A stretch of DNA of 28,596 nt from an uncultured Porphyromonadaceae bacterium (GTDB lineage Bacteria; Bacteroidota; Bacteroidia; Bacteroidales; Muribaculaceae): the NCBI GenBank assembly GCA_900547825.1, contig URII01000031.1, positions 1-28,596 on the forward strand, in the 5' to 3' direction. The position numbers and the translations under genes were made by a program. Shown here piece after piece: positions 1 to 8,367 of this stretch. Every line of letters begins with the position of its first letter. Position 1 is the first letter of the stretch. The notes under the pieces were generated by a model, which made no database searches, was not told the DNA's origin, and saw only the letters and a program-made list of their open reading frames with translations.

Positions 1-207
1 TGATTGCTTAAGCTTATTAGTGCAACCATTTTTGACACGCTGCTTTGAAGTATCCCATTTGGCAGCGTCAATACGATAGCCAGTGGTGAATTCAATGCGT
101 TTGCCGTCAAATACCACTCGCATTCTAATTGGCACGTTTTCAGTCACCAATACCCCATCCTTTTTGCGGGATTCAAGTTGGAAGATGATATTACGTTTGA
201 GATTCAT
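1..207 (-). CDS. Tyrosine site-specific recombinase (integrase), N-terminal part only
   Basis: The minus strand is open from an ATG at 207 to the window edge, giving 69 residues that start MNLKRNIIFQLESRKKDG and continue with VPIRMRVVFDGKRIEF and KWDTSKQRVKNG. This matches the N-terminal arm-DNA-binding domain of Bacteroides-type phage/conjugative-element integrases, whose catalytic domain would lie left of the window. Such enzymes catalyse integration and excision at short att sites. The gene reads away from a tRNA-Ser-like 3' end at 364-377, the usual layout for an integrase at the end of its element. The repeats at 226-247 and promoter at 233-264 lie just upstream. The family call is from memory of conserved N-terminal features, since no catalytic residues are in view. 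Confidence 0.75.
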   Translation of the reverse strand, partial: MNLKRNIIFQLESRKKDGVLVTENVPIRMRVVFDGKRIEFTTGYRIDAAKWDTSKQRVKNGCTNKLKQS

Positions 208-225
208 ACTTGGAGAGTTTAAAAG

Positions 226-247
226 TTACACCCAAAATTACACCCAA
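226..247. repeat. Tandem direct repeat TTACACCCAA (two copies, period 12)
   Basis: Two identical 10-bp copies lie at 226-235 and 238-247, between the integrase start and the putative attachment site. Short repeats in this position are often arm-type binding sites for an integrase or its accessory proteins. The repeats also overlap the integrase promoter -7 box, so binding there could affect integrase expression. The repeats are seen directly; the binding role is inferred. Confidence 0.55.
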
Positions 248-264
248 TTTTTGACATATCCAAA
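233..264 (-). promoter_or_regulatory. Bacteroidetes-type promoter of the integrase gene
   Basis: On the minus strand TTTG (261-264) is followed by 20 bp and TAATTTTG (233-240), matching the Bacteroidetes -33/-7 consensus. It is correctly placed about 25 bp upstream of the integrase ATG. The -7 box overlaps both copies of the TTACACCCAA repeat. Confidence 0.6.
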
Positions 265-363
265 TGCTATTTAATGATGCCGATTAAATTCAACATTTTT
301 ATAATCCTATAAATCAGAGTATTTTGAATACAAATTAAAATTTAACGATATCAAGGTGATTTT

Positions 364-377
364 CCCTCTCTCTCCGC
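364..377 (+). other. Putative attachment site: tRNA-Ser-like 3' end
   Basis: CCCTCTCTCTCCGC matches the usual 3' end of a Bacteroidetes tRNA-Ser: the end of the T arm, acceptor strand TCTCTCC, discriminator G and first C of CCA. No complete tRNA precedes it, because the upstream sequence does not form a T arm or anticodon arm. An integrase reads away from it on one side and a strong terminator follows on the other. This is what is expected of the duplicated att core left when an element inserts into a tRNA 3' end. The intact tRNA-Ser copy would be at the far end of the element, outside the window. Confidence 0.5.
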
Positions 378-389
378 TATGGAAACTTC

Positions 390-427
390 AAAATCCCTGT
401 AAGTAGCTCCCTTACAGGGATTTTTTT
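390..427 (+). terminator. Strong rho-independent terminator
   Basis: A perfect 14-bp stem (390-403 with 411-424) with a 7-nt loop is followed by a T-tract on the plus strand. It lies 12 bp beyond the tRNA-Ser-like end, so it was probably the terminator of the original tRNA. On the minus strand the stem lies just past the stop of the lipoprotein gene at 430 and may also end that transcript. Confidence 0.85.
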
Positions 428-429
428 AT

Positions 430-795
430 TTAAGGGCTATGCCGGGAAAATACCCCTTTATCGGTCATAATTAAATTTAGTGTGTCTAATCCCACTTTCC
501 AATATGAAGGAGAGTCCTTTGTCAATACAACAACACTATCCTTCATTCCAACATATTGAAAACGAATGGAGTCACCCACGTTTGCAATTATGTTAAACCT
601 GCCTATGGAATCTGTTGCCATACCATGCCTTTGTGTTATGTTGATGACAAATGCTCCATTGAGTCTTTCCCCGGTCACTAAATCGTATGTATAACCTTGA
701 ATAGTACGAGGTGCTCCCTGTTCAAATATACCTCGCTTTGTGATACAGCTGCCGCACAGTAAAGCAAGAAACATTATGACTTTAAGATATTTCAT
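430..795 (-). CDS. Small lipoprotein with a carboxypeptidase-regulatory-like fold
   Basis: The product is 121 residues. The first 17 form a lipoprotein-type signal ending LLCGSC, which predicts lipidation of Cys17; the Cys at -3 makes the lipobox slightly atypical. The mature part contains IQGYTYDLVTGERLNGAFV, then TDSIGRFNI and GDSIRFQYVGM. This is the pattern of the CarboxypepD_reg-like beta-sandwich common at the N-termini of Bacteroidetes TonB-dependent receptors, here as a stand-alone domain. It probably sits in the envelope and its partner is unknown. It lies just outside the putative att site, so it is probably host chromosome rather than element cargo. A consensus promoter is about 85 bp upstream. 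Confidence 0.75.
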   Translation of the reverse strand: MKYLKVIMFLALLCGSCITKRGIFEQGAPRTIQGYTYDLVTGERLNGAFVINITQRHGMATDSIGRFNIIANVGDSIRFQYVGMKDSVVVLTKDSPSYWKVGLDTLNLIMTDKGVFSRHSP

Positions 796-880
796 ATAAC
801 TATAACGAGTGAAGTTATCTGCCGAATGCCTGTGCCATTCATTTTTTGTAATGAGACCGCATCTAATTCTTCGGCGTAGC

Positions 881-912
881 CAAATGTACGGGAAATATCA
901 TGCGCGGCCAAA
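881..912 (-). promoter_or_regulatory. Bacteroidetes-type promoter of the small lipoprotein
   Basis: On the minus strand TTTG (909-912), a 20-bp spacer and TACATTTG (881-888) match the -33/-7 consensus. This predicts an 80-nt untranslated leader before the lipoprotein ATG at 795. Confidence 0.55.
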
Positions 913-992
913 TATATCCGCCTTAATTGAGTAGGGAGAAAATCGGTGTGAGATTTTGACGGGAATGTGGGGCTGAGGTGGATTATTTTTTG

Positions 993-1000
993 TAATTTTG
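993..1000 (+). promoter_or_regulatory. Possible -7 box upstream of purH
   Basis: TAATTTTG followed by C fits the Bacteroidetes -7 motif and lies 33 bp before the purH ATG. I found no TTG at the expected 19-20 bp upstream distance, so only half of the promoter is supported. Confidence 0.35.
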
Positions 1001-1033
1001 CGCTCTGATTACTGAACTGTCTAATAAACAACA

Positions 1034-2557
1034 ATGTCGCAATTTACCAAAATCAAAACAGCGCTCATATCGGTGTTCGACAAGGGCGGACTCGACGAAC
1101 TGCTTGAACTGCTGAACAAAGAGGGTGTCAGGTTCCTTTCCACAGGGGGCACCAAGTCATATATCGAATCTCTCGGTTACGCCTGTGAGGCCGTTGAGGA
1201 TCTTACCGGCTATCCCTCTATTCTCGGTGGCAGGGTGAAGACGTTGCACCCCAAAGTGTTCGGCGGCATACTTAACCGCCGCGACAACGAGGGTGACCGC
1301 GAACAGATAGCGCGTTATGAGATACCTGAAATTGATCTGGTGATTGTGGATCTTTATCCGTTCGAAAAAACTGTGGCTTCAGGAGCTTCGGACGAGGATA
1401 TAATCGAGAAGATCGACATAGGCGGTATATCGCTGATACGTGGTGCGGCCAAGAATTTCAATGATGTTGTGATTATTCCTTCAAAGGCCCAATACGGCTA
1501 TCTGGCCGAAATGCTGCGTGAACACGGTGCACAGTCCACATTGCGTGAGCGCCGCGCTTTGGCCAAGGAAGCCTTTGCAGTTTCGTCACACTATGATTCT
1601 GCTATAATGAATTATTTCCTTGGCGAGGAACCTACATCGCTCCGTATAGCCATCGACGGTTCAAAGGAGCTGCGTTATGGCGAGAATCCCCATCAGCAGG
1701 CCCGCTTCTATGGCGATTTCGAGGCCATGTTTACTCAATTGCACGGCAAAGAGATCTCCTATAACAACCTTCTTGATATTGATGCTGCTGTTGCGTTGAT
1801 CAGCGAGTTTGATGATACGGCATTCGCTATTCTCAAACACAACAATGCCTGCGGTATTGCAGTGCGTCCCACTGTATGTGAGGCATGGGCTGATGCGTTG
1901 GCCGGCGATCCGGTGTCGGCTTTCGGCGGAGTGTTGATTGCCAACCGTGAGATTGATGAGGCCACAGCCGCCGAGATCGACAAGATATTTTTTGAGGTAA
2001 TCATAGCTCCCTCTTATGCTGAGGGCGCCCTTGACATCCTTAAACATAAAAAGAACCGAATCATTCTGCGCCGCAGCGATATGTCGTTGCCTCCGGTTCA
2101 GTTCCGCTCCATCCTCAACGGAGCCCTTGTGCAGGACCGCGACCTTAAAGCCGAGACAGCTTCTGACCTGAACACTGTTACAAAACTGGCGCCTACGGCA
2201 CAGCAGGTTGCCGATATGCTATTTGCCAACCGTGTGGTAAAGCATTCCAAAAGCAATGCCATAGTGCTGGCCAAAGACGGTATGCTTCTCGCTTCCGGAA
2301 TAGGTCAGACATCGCGTGTGGATTCTCTTAAACAAGCTATAGAGAAAGCACGCGAGCATGGCCATGATCTGAATGGCGCTGTTATGGCGAGCGATGCTTT
2401 CTTCCCGTTTGCCGACTGTGTGGAGATAGCTGACAAGGCCGGAATCAAGGCGGTGATCCATCCCGGAGGTTCCATCCGCGACAAGGAGTCGGTTGACTAT
2501 TGCGACGCTCACAACATGGCGATGGTGACCACCGGCTTCCGTCATTTTAAACACTAA
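1034..2557 (+). CDS. purH: Bifunctional AICAR formyltransferase / IMP cyclohydrolase
   Basis: PurH carries out the last two steps of de novo purine synthesis: AICAR is formylated with 10-formyl-THF and FAICAR is then cyclised to IMP. The protein is 507 residues, normal for the family. The N-terminal MGS-like cyclohydrolase domain shows SVFDKGG (13-19), STGGT (36-40) and GRVKTLHPK (66-74). The C-terminal transformylase domain shows RYGENPHQ (214-221), the catalytic pair K268-H269 in LKHNNACG, DPVSAFGG (292-299), and near the C-terminus SDAFFPFADCVE and HPGGSIRDKE. It is the first gene of a plus-strand run. mreB begins 35 bp downstream, a pairing I recall from other Bacteroidales, so read-through into the cell-shape genes is likely. 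Confidence 0.97.
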   Translation: MSQFTKIKTALISVFDKGGLDELLELLNKEGVRFLSTGGTKSYIESLGYACEAVEDLTGYPSILGGRVKTLHPKVFGGILNRRDNEGDREQIARYEIPEIDLVIVDLYPFEKTVASGASDEDIIEKIDIGGISLIRGAAKNFNDVVIIPSKAQYGYLAEMLREHGAQSTLRERRALAKEAFAVSSHYDSAIMNYFLGEEPTSLRIAIDGSKELRYGENPHQQARFYGDFEAMFTQLHGKEISYNNLLDIDAAVALISEFDDTAFAILKHNNACGIAVRPTVCEAWADALAGDPVSAFGGVLIANREIDEATAAEIDKIFFEVIIAPSYAEGALDILKHKKNRIILRRSDMSLPPVQFRSILNGALVQDRDLKAETASDLNTVTKLAPTAQQVADMLFANRVVKHSKSNAIVLAKDGMLLASGIGQTSRVDSLKQAIEKAREHGHDLNGAVMASDAFFPFADCVEIADKAGIKAVIHPGGSIRDKESVDYCDAHNMAMVTTGFRHFKH

Positions 2558-2592
2558 ATCAACCTCTCACATATTTTAAATTGAAAATTCTC

Positions 2593-3612
2593 ATGGGAAT
2601 ATTCTCATTAACCAAAGAAATAGCGATAGACCTCGGAACGGCCAACACCATCATTATCCATAATGACAAGATAGTGATCGACGAACCCTCCATTGTGGCT
2701 ATCGACGTGCGCACCGGTAAACCCATAGCTGTGGGAAAGGAAGCCCAGCAGATGCAGGGGAAGGAGCACGAAAACATAAAAACCGTCCGCCCGCTGCGTA
2801 AGGGTGTGATAGCTGACTTCAACGCGGCCGAGCTTATGATACGCGGCTTGGTGAAGAAAGCCAGCACAAAAAGCAATTGGTTCAATCCGTCGATGCGCAT
2901 GGTGGTGGGCATTCCGTCCGGCTCTACCGAAGTGGAGATGCGTGCTGTGCGTGATTCGTCGGAACATGCCGGAGGCCGTGACGTATACATGCTTTATGAG
3001 CCTATGGCTGCCGCTCTCGGTATCGGGCTTGATGTAGTGGCTCCCGAAGGCAACATGATCGTCGATATAGGCGGCGGCACCACCGAGATCGCTGTGATAT
3101 CACTCGGCGGAATTGTCAGCAACAAGAGCATCCAGATAGCCGGTGACGATCTTACTGCCGACATTCAGGAGCATATGCGCCGTGTCCATAATGTGAAAGT
3201 GGGTGAACGCACAGCCGAGCTCATCAAGATGAATGTGGGATCCGCATTGCTTGAACTTGACAATCCCCCGGCCGATTATGTGGTAAACGGCCCCAACATC
3301 ATGACCGCTCTTCCCATGGAGGTGCCTGTAAGCTATCAGGAGATATGTCACAGCATAGAGAAGTCCATATCAAAGATCGAGGCTGCCGTGCTCAGCGCTC
3401 TGGAGCAAACACCTCCCGAACTGTATGCCGACATAGTGCGCAACGGCATATATCTTGCAGGAGGTGGTGCGTTGTTGCGCGGACTTGACAAGCGCCTTAC
3501 TGACAAGATCGGCATACAGTTCCATATAGCCGAGGATCCGCTTCTCGCTGTGGCCAAGGGCACCGGTGTGGCATTGAAGAATACCCAGAAGTTCAACTTT
3601 CTTATCCGCTGA
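2593..3612 (+). CDS. mreB: Rod-shape-determining actin-like protein MreB
   Basis: MreB is a bacterial actin that forms membrane-associated filaments directing lateral wall synthesis by the elongasome. The ATP-binding elements are visible: phosphate-1 loop IAIDLGTANTIIIHND near the N-terminus, phosphate-2 loop MIVDIGGGTTEIAVISLGG in the middle, and the adenosine motif YLAGGGALLRGLDKRL near the C-terminus. I chose the ATG at 2593 (MGIFSLTKE), which gives 339 residues and matches the usual start in the phylum. An in-frame TTG at 2581 would add four residues. It is followed by mreC, mreD, mrdA and rodA, the complete elongation operon. Confidence 0.96.
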   Translation: MGIFSLTKEIAIDLGTANTIIIHNDKIVIDEPSIVAIDVRTGKPIAVGKEAQQMQGKEHENIKTVRPLRKGVIADFNAAELMIRGLVKKASTKSNWFNPSMRMVVGIPSGSTEVEMRAVRDSSEHAGGRDVYMLYEPMAAALGIGLDVVAPEGNMIVDIGGGTTEIAVISLGGIVSNKSIQIAGDDLTADIQEHMRRVHNVKVGERTAELIKMNVGSALLELDNPPADYVVNGPNIMTALPMEVPVSYQEICHSIEKSISKIEAAVLSALEQTPPELYADIVRNGIYLAGGGALLRGLDKRLTDKIGIQFHIAEDPLLAVAKGTGVALKNTQKFNFLIR

Positions 3613-3676
3613 CAGATCCCTGTTCCTGCCATTCCGGGGTCAGATTTCTGTCAACGGCTTCACTGCATAGCCTGAA

Positions 3677-4525
3677 GTGCGCAATCTCATCAATTTTTTC
3701 ATAAAAAATTTCACATGGATAGTGTTCATATTCTATGTGGCGGTGAGTTGCGCTCTGTTGTTTTCAGGAAATCCGTATCAGCATCATGTATATATGTCGT
3801 CGGCTGGAGCTGTGACATCGACCGTCTATGAAATAGCCAATAATGTCACTTCGTATTTTCATCTGCGCGACATAAATGAGGACTTGCAGAGGCGTAACGC
3901 TGACCTTGAACTTGAGGTGCTGGCTCTGAAGCAGCAGATACGTATCCACGACGAGAGGGTTTACGCTGACACTATGACGGTTGACAGCGCTTTGTCGCGT
4001 TATAATTTCGTCATAGCCCATGTTATCAACAACAGTGTTTCGCGGCCTTACAACTATATAACCATAGAGAAAGGCCGCCTCGACGGGGTGGCTCCGGAAA
4101 TGGGTGTAGTGGACCAGAACGGCGTAGTGGGCATTGTGAATATTGTAGGTGATCACACTGCACGTGTTATTTCGTTGCTTAATCCCAATCTAAAGATATC
4201 CTGCAAAGTGAAAGGCAACGACCATGTAGGGTCATTGGTATGGGACGGTTCGGATCCACGCACGGCAGTGCTGGAAGAACTGCCTCGCCATGCAGTGTTC
4301 CACCGTGGCGACACTATTGTTACGAGCGGTTATTCCTCAGTATTTCCCGAAGGAGTGCCTGTGGGCACTGTGCTCAGTGATGCCCGTGGGCATGAAGGGG
4401 ATTTCTTCGCTCTTAAAGTCAAGTTGTTCACGGACTTCTCCACACTCTCCACTGTGCGTGTGGTAGGTGACAGGATGAAAGATGAGCTCCGTGAGGTGGA
4501 GAAAGAGATTGATACAATGCAATAA
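3677..4525 (+). CDS. mreC: Rod-shape-determining protein MreC
   Basis: MreC is a bitopic protein that links cytoplasmic MreB to periplasmic PBP2 and helps activate RodA-PBP2. The 282-residue product has one membrane segment (about residues 12-31) and then a charged heptad-like coiled coil (about 62-92, INEDLQRRNADLELEVLALK). A beta-rich periplasmic domain follows, with GVVDQNGVVGIVNIVGDHTA and TIVTSGYSSVFPEGVPVGTV, both typical of the family. The start is a GTG at 3677. The in-frame sequence from this point carries the expected short cytoplasmic N-terminus and the membrane helix. Confidence 0.93.
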   Translation: MRNLINFFIKNFTWIVFIFYVAVSCALLFSGNPYQHHVYMSSAGAVTSTVYEIANNVTSYFHLRDINEDLQRRNADLELEVLALKQQIRIHDERVYADTMTVDSALSRYNFVIAHVINNSVSRPYNYITIEKGRLDGVAPEMGVVDQNGVVGIVNIVGDHTARVISLLNPNLKISCKVKGNDHVGSLVWDGSDPRTAVLEELPRHAVFHRGDTIVTSGYSSVFPEGVPVGTVLSDARGHEGDFFALKVKLFTDFSTLSTVRVVGDRMKDELREVEKEIDTMQ

Positions 4526-4536
4526 ACTGAAACCTG

Positions 4537-5058
4537 ATGAACCGCACAGCCATAAACCTTACATTGCTCGCTATAGGACTGATCCTTGCACAGGCCATAG
4601 TGTTCAATCATATTTGCCTGTTCGGGGTGGCTGTGCCTTTTGTGTTCATCTATGTGATATTGCGGCTCCCTGTAACAATGTCGATGCCATGGGTTCTCAC
4701 TGCCTCATTCTTTATCGGCCTTGGGGTGGATATATTTTCCGACACACAGGGCATGAATTCACTGGCGTGTACCATTATAGCGGTGTTGCGCAAGCCTGTG
4801 CTGCGTCTTTATTTCCCGCGAGAGGATGACCTTACCGATCCGGAGCCGTCCATAAAGTCGCTTGGAATGGGTGTGTATATGAAATATGCACTTACCATGA
4901 CGCTTATTTATTGCTCCCTGATTTTCATGATAGAGTCGTTCACGTTCTTCTACCTGTTGAGGCTTATTCTGCGTATAATATTCTCCACGATTCTCACCAC
5001 TCTCCTAATTCTGGGGCTTGACAGCCTTGCAGTGAAACGACATGAGAAAAGACTATAA
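4537..5058 (+). CDS. mreD: Rod-shape-determining membrane protein MreD
   Basis: The product is 173 residues and very hydrophobic, with about five predicted membrane segments. The motif FFIGLGVDIFSDTQGMNSLA is characteristic of MreD, which works with MreC in the elongasome. It starts 11 bp after mreC. Its last 17 bases overlap the start of mrdA, so translation of the two is probably coupled. The family diverges strongly in sequence, so the call rests on topology, this motif and gene order. Confidence 0.9.
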   Translation: MNRTAINLTLLAIGLILAQAIVFNHICLFGVAVPFVFIYVILRLPVTMSMPWVLTASFFIGLGVDIFSDTQGMNSLACTIIAVLRKPVLRLYFPREDDLTDPEPSIKSLGMGVYMKYALTMTLIYCSLIFMIESFTFFYLLRLILRIIFSTILTTLLILGLDSLAVKRHEKRL

Positions 5059-6904
5059 TCTTGAGAAGCGTAAATATGTCATAGGCGGCTTCATAGTGGT
5101 TATAGCTGCAATTTATCTTATCCGCCTTTTCAGCCTTCAGGTAGTGGACTCCAGGTATAAGGAGTATGCCGACAGCAATGCGTTTCTGCGTAAGGCCGTG
5201 TATCCGTCGCGTGGCATTATATATGACCGCGACGGACGTCTTGTAGTGTATAACCAGCCGGCCTACGACATAATGATGATCCCCAAGGATGTCAAGGAAT
5301 TCGACACTCTTGACATGTGCCGGGCCCTTAACATAACTCCCCAGCAGTTTGTTAAGCGTCTCGCTGACATGAAGGACCGCCGCCTTAATCCGGGATATTC
5401 GTCATATTCGCCGCAGACGTTCATGACACATCTTTCGCCGGAGGAATATGGGCGTTTGCAGGAACGGATGTACCGTTATCCGGGTTTCTTCTTTCAGAAA
5501 CGCATTCTGAGGCAGTATAATTACAAGTGCGCCGCAAATGTGCTTGGAAACATCCGCGAGGTCTCGGACAGGGATGTGAAACGCGATTCCTATTATTCCG
5601 CCGGCGACTATACGGGTGATCTCGGCATTGAACGCAGTTATGAAAAAGTGCTGCGTGGTGAGAAAGGTGTGGAAGTGCTCATACGCGATGCCTACGGCAA
5701 GATAAAGGGCCGGTATGAGGATGGTCGTTATGACCGGGCTGCCGTGTCAGGAAAAAATCTTAAACTAAGTCTTGACATAGAGCTTCAGCAGTATGCCGAA
5801 TCCCTCATGGTAAACAAGATAGGGGCTGTAGTGGCCATTGAGCCCTCCACAGGCGAGGTGTTGTGTATGGTGTCCAGTCCCACCTATGATCCTACCACGC
5901 TTGTTGGCCGTCAGCGCGGTGCGAATTACAAAAAGCTTAATGCCGATCCGTTGAAGCCGTTGTTTGACAGGTCGATAATGGCTACCTATCCTCCCGGATC
6001 CACATTCAAGCCCACACAGGGGCTTATATTTCTTGAGGAGGGGATAATAACTCTCGGCACATCCTATCCGTGTGCAGGCGGATATCTGTATGCCGGACGG
6101 CGCCTGAAATGCCACGGACATGCGTCACCGGTGGCGCTGAAGCCCGCGTTGGAGACTTCATGCAACGCATTTTTCTGTTATGGTTTCAAGGCTATGATCG
6201 ACCGGCGTTCCAAATACGGATCTGTGGCCAATGCTTTCGAAGTGTGGAAAAATCATCTTGTGTCGTTGGGCTACGGTTACCGTCTCGGAATAGATGTGCC
6301 GGGCGAGAGCCGTGGATTTATTCCCAATGCAAAATTCTACAACAAGGTTTACGGAGAGGATCACTGGAGCGCCAATTCCATAATCTCAGTATCCATAGGG
6401 CAGGGTGAGATACTTGCCACTCCGTTGCAGATAGCCAACCTCGGAGCAACGATAGCCAACCGGGGATGGTTCATCACTCCACATCTTGTAAAGGAAATTC
6501 AGGATAGCGTCATGCCCGACTCCATGTTGCGCCGTCGCGTGCCTACCATCCATTCCCGTTATTTTCAGGATGTGGCCGAAGGTATGCGTATGGCTGTGAC
6601 CGGAGGCACATGCCGCACGGCCAACCTGCCGGATGTGGAGGTGTGCGGCAAGACAGGAACGGCCCAAAACCCCCACGGACGTGACCATTCGGTGTTTCTT
6701 GGTTTCGCCCCTATGAACAATCCGCGCATTGCCGTGTGTGTGTTTGTGGAGAATGCCGGATATGGTGCCGCTTTCGGAGTGCCTATCGGGAGTCTTATAA
6801 TAGAAAAATACCTCAACCGCAGCATTTCGCCTTCGCGTAGATACCTCGAGGACCGTATGTTGCAATCCAATACAGTGATTTACAGTGGAGTCAAGAAACA
6901 CTAA
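5042..6904 (+). CDS. mrdA: Penicillin-binding protein 2, elongation transpeptidase
   Basis: This class B penicillin-binding protein cross-links peptidoglycan during cell elongation, working with RodA. The 620-residue product has a short cytoplasmic tail, one membrane anchor (about residues 13-33), the pedestal start SRGIIYDRDGRLV (about 57-69) and a C-terminal transpeptidase domain. The three active-site motifs are present: S320-T-F-K323 with the nucleophile Ser320, S373-C-N375, and K537-T-G539 in CGKTGTAQNPHG. The length is usual for the family. It overlaps mreD by 17 bp and rodA by 20 bp, consistent with equimolar production of a complex. Confidence 0.96.
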   Translation: MRKDYNLEKRKYVIGGFIVVIAAIYLIRLFSLQVVDSRYKEYADSNAFLRKAVYPSRGIIYDRDGRLVVYNQPAYDIMMIPKDVKEFDTLDMCRALNITPQQFVKRLADMKDRRLNPGYSSYSPQTFMTHLSPEEYGRLQERMYRYPGFFFQKRILRQYNYKCAANVLGNIREVSDRDVKRDSYYSAGDYTGDLGIERSYEKVLRGEKGVEVLIRDAYGKIKGRYEDGRYDRAAVSGKNLKLSLDIELQQYAESLMVNKIGAVVAIEPSTGEVLCMVSSPTYDPTTLVGRQRGANYKKLNADPLKPLFDRSIMATYPPGSTFKPTQGLIFLEEGIITLGTSYPCAGGYLYAGRRLKCHGHASPVALKPALETSCNAFFCYGFKAMIDRRSKYGSVANAFEVWKNHLVSLGYGYRLGIDVPGESRGFIPNAKFYNKVYGEDHWSANSIISVSIGQGEILATPLQIANLGATIANRGWFITPHLVKEIQDSVMPDSMLRRRVPTIHSRYFQDVAEGMRMAVTGGTCRTANLPDVEVCGKTGTAQNPHGRDHSVFLGFAPMNNPRIAVCVFVENAGYGAAFGVPIGSLIIEKYLNRSISPSRRYLEDRMLQSNTVIYSGVKKH

Positions 6905-8351
6905 CACATCCATATTCCAGTATATCGGCTGGCCCACGGTGGCGCTCTATCTGATCCTTGTGATTATGGGGGCGTTCAGCATTTATGCCGCGAGCTATGA
7001 TTTCGACCATGCGAGTATATTCGATTTCTCGGAGTTTTCAGGCAAGCAGATACGCTGGATAGGTCTCTCCATGGCTCTCGGACTTGTACTGCTGCTTATC
7101 GATTCACGAATGTATGAGGCATATGCCTATCCCATATATCTCGTGATGATGGTGCTGTTGCTGGTAACTATATTCGTGGCGCCTAACATCAAAGGCTCGC
7201 ACTCGTGGCTTGTGATAGGCCCTATGAGCCTCCAGCCTGCGGAGTTTGCCAAATGTGCCACGGCATTGGCTTTGGCCAAGCTGTTCAGCGGATATAATTT
7301 CTCGCTGAATGCCGACCGCAACAATTACCTCAAGGCTCTCGGTATAATCTTCCTGCCGATCGTCCTGATCCTTGCCCAAAGCGAGACAGGATCGGCACTT
7401 GTGTATCTGTCGCTTTTCTTTGTCCTTTATCGTGAAGGCATGAGCGGCCTCGTGCTGTTGTCGGCATTCTGCTCGGTAGTGTTTTTTGTGGTGGCGGTTA
7501 AATTTACCGAATCCACATTGCTCGGCATTGCGGTGGGACAGGCTGCCGTGTTTATCATGATAATGGCGGTGATGGTGTGCATGGTGGCCATATATTGCCG
7601 CAATATGGTGGTGGCACGCAATCTTGTGCTCTGGTTTGCAGGTACCGGACTTGTGGTGTGGATACTTTCGTTATGCGGCATAAATGTGCCGGGAATGGTT
7701 TATTTCCTGTCCTCCATAACTGTCGGTCTCGGTTATGTGGCTTATGAGATGCTGCGTAATCCAATGAAGAAATATCTTGTGACTATAGGGGCCGTGATTA
7801 TTGCGGTCATGTTTCTGTTTTCGGTTGATTATGCCTTCAACAATGTGCTCCAGCCTCATCAGCAGCAACGAATAAAAGTGGCTCTCGGCATAGAGGATGA
7901 CCTCCGGGGAGCTGGTTATAATGTCAACCAGTCAAAGATAGCCATTGGTTCGGGCGGTGTTTTCGGGAAGGGCTATCTTAACGGTACGCAGACTAAGCTG
8001 AAATTTGTGCCCGAGCAGCACACCGACTTCATTTATTGCACCATAGGGGAGGAGACAGGTTTTGTAGGTAGTGCCATAGTGCTTGTGCTGTTTCTCACGT
8101 TGATTCTGCGCATAATCTCCATAGCCGAACGGCAGCCTACCGTGTTTGCTCGTGTCTATGCCTATTGTGTGGCCTGCTATCTGCTGTTCCATCTGGCTAT
8201 AAACATAGGCATGGTGATAGGGTTATGCCCTGTGATAGGCATTCCCCTACCGTTTTTCAGCTATGGAGGATCATCGTTGTGGGGATTCACCATCCTGCTG
8301 TTCATCCTGCTGCGTATAGATGCTTCCCGTAGGGAACATCTCAGCTATTGA
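6885..8351 (+). CDS. rodA: Peptidoglycan glycosyltransferase RodA (SEDS family)
   Basis: RodA polymerises lipid II into glycan strands in partnership with PBP2. The product has many membrane segments and the SEDS hallmarks: GSHSWLVIGPMSLQPAEFAK, LAQSETGSALVY, EQHTDFIYCTIGEETGFVG with the conserved Asp, and PFFSYGGSSLWGF near the C-terminus. It starts at a GTG (6885) inside the end of mrdA. At 488 residues it is about 120 longer than E. coli RodA; the extra length is mostly hydrophobic sequence in the middle (roughly residues 205-315). I recall this expanded form from other Bacteroidetes. The gene ends the plus-strand operon and faces thiD. Confidence 0.95.
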   Translation: MESRNTNTSIFQYIGWPTVALYLILVIMGAFSIYAASYDFDHASIFDFSEFSGKQIRWIGLSMALGLVLLLIDSRMYEAYAYPIYLVMMVLLLVTIFVAPNIKGSHSWLVIGPMSLQPAEFAKCATALALAKLFSGYNFSLNADRNNYLKALGIIFLPIVLILAQSETGSALVYLSLFFVLYREGMSGLVLLSAFCSVVFFVVAVKFTESTLLGIAVGQAAVFIMIMAVMVCMVAIYCRNMVVARNLVLWFAGTGLVVWILSLCGINVPGMVYFLSSITVGLGYVAYEMLRNPMKKYLVTIGAVIIAVMFLFSVDYAFNNVLQPHQQQRIKVALGIEDDLRGAGYNVNQSKIAIGSGGVFGKGYLNGTQTKLKFVPEQHTDFIYCTIGEETGFVGSAIVLVLFLTLILRIISIAERQPTVFARVYAYCVACYLLFHLAINIGMVIGLCPVIGIPLPFFSYGGSSLWGFTILLFILLRIDASRREHLSY

Positions 8352-8367
8352 GCGGATGGTAAAGTTT

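Noticed and set aside
83..274. A 63-codon plus-strand frame opposite the integrase
   Set aside because: The opposite strand carries the recognisable integrase N-terminus, and this frame has no protein-like features.
792..1034. An 80-codon open frame on the minus strand between the lipoprotein and purH
   Set aside because: It contains the lipoprotein promoter and the purH leader, has no family-like segments, and runs to the purH start. It is most likely chance.
6386..6937. A 183-codon minus-strand frame opposite mrdA
   Set aside because: It lies antisense to the conserved transpeptidase domain and is His/Gly-rich without domain features, typical of a shadow frame.
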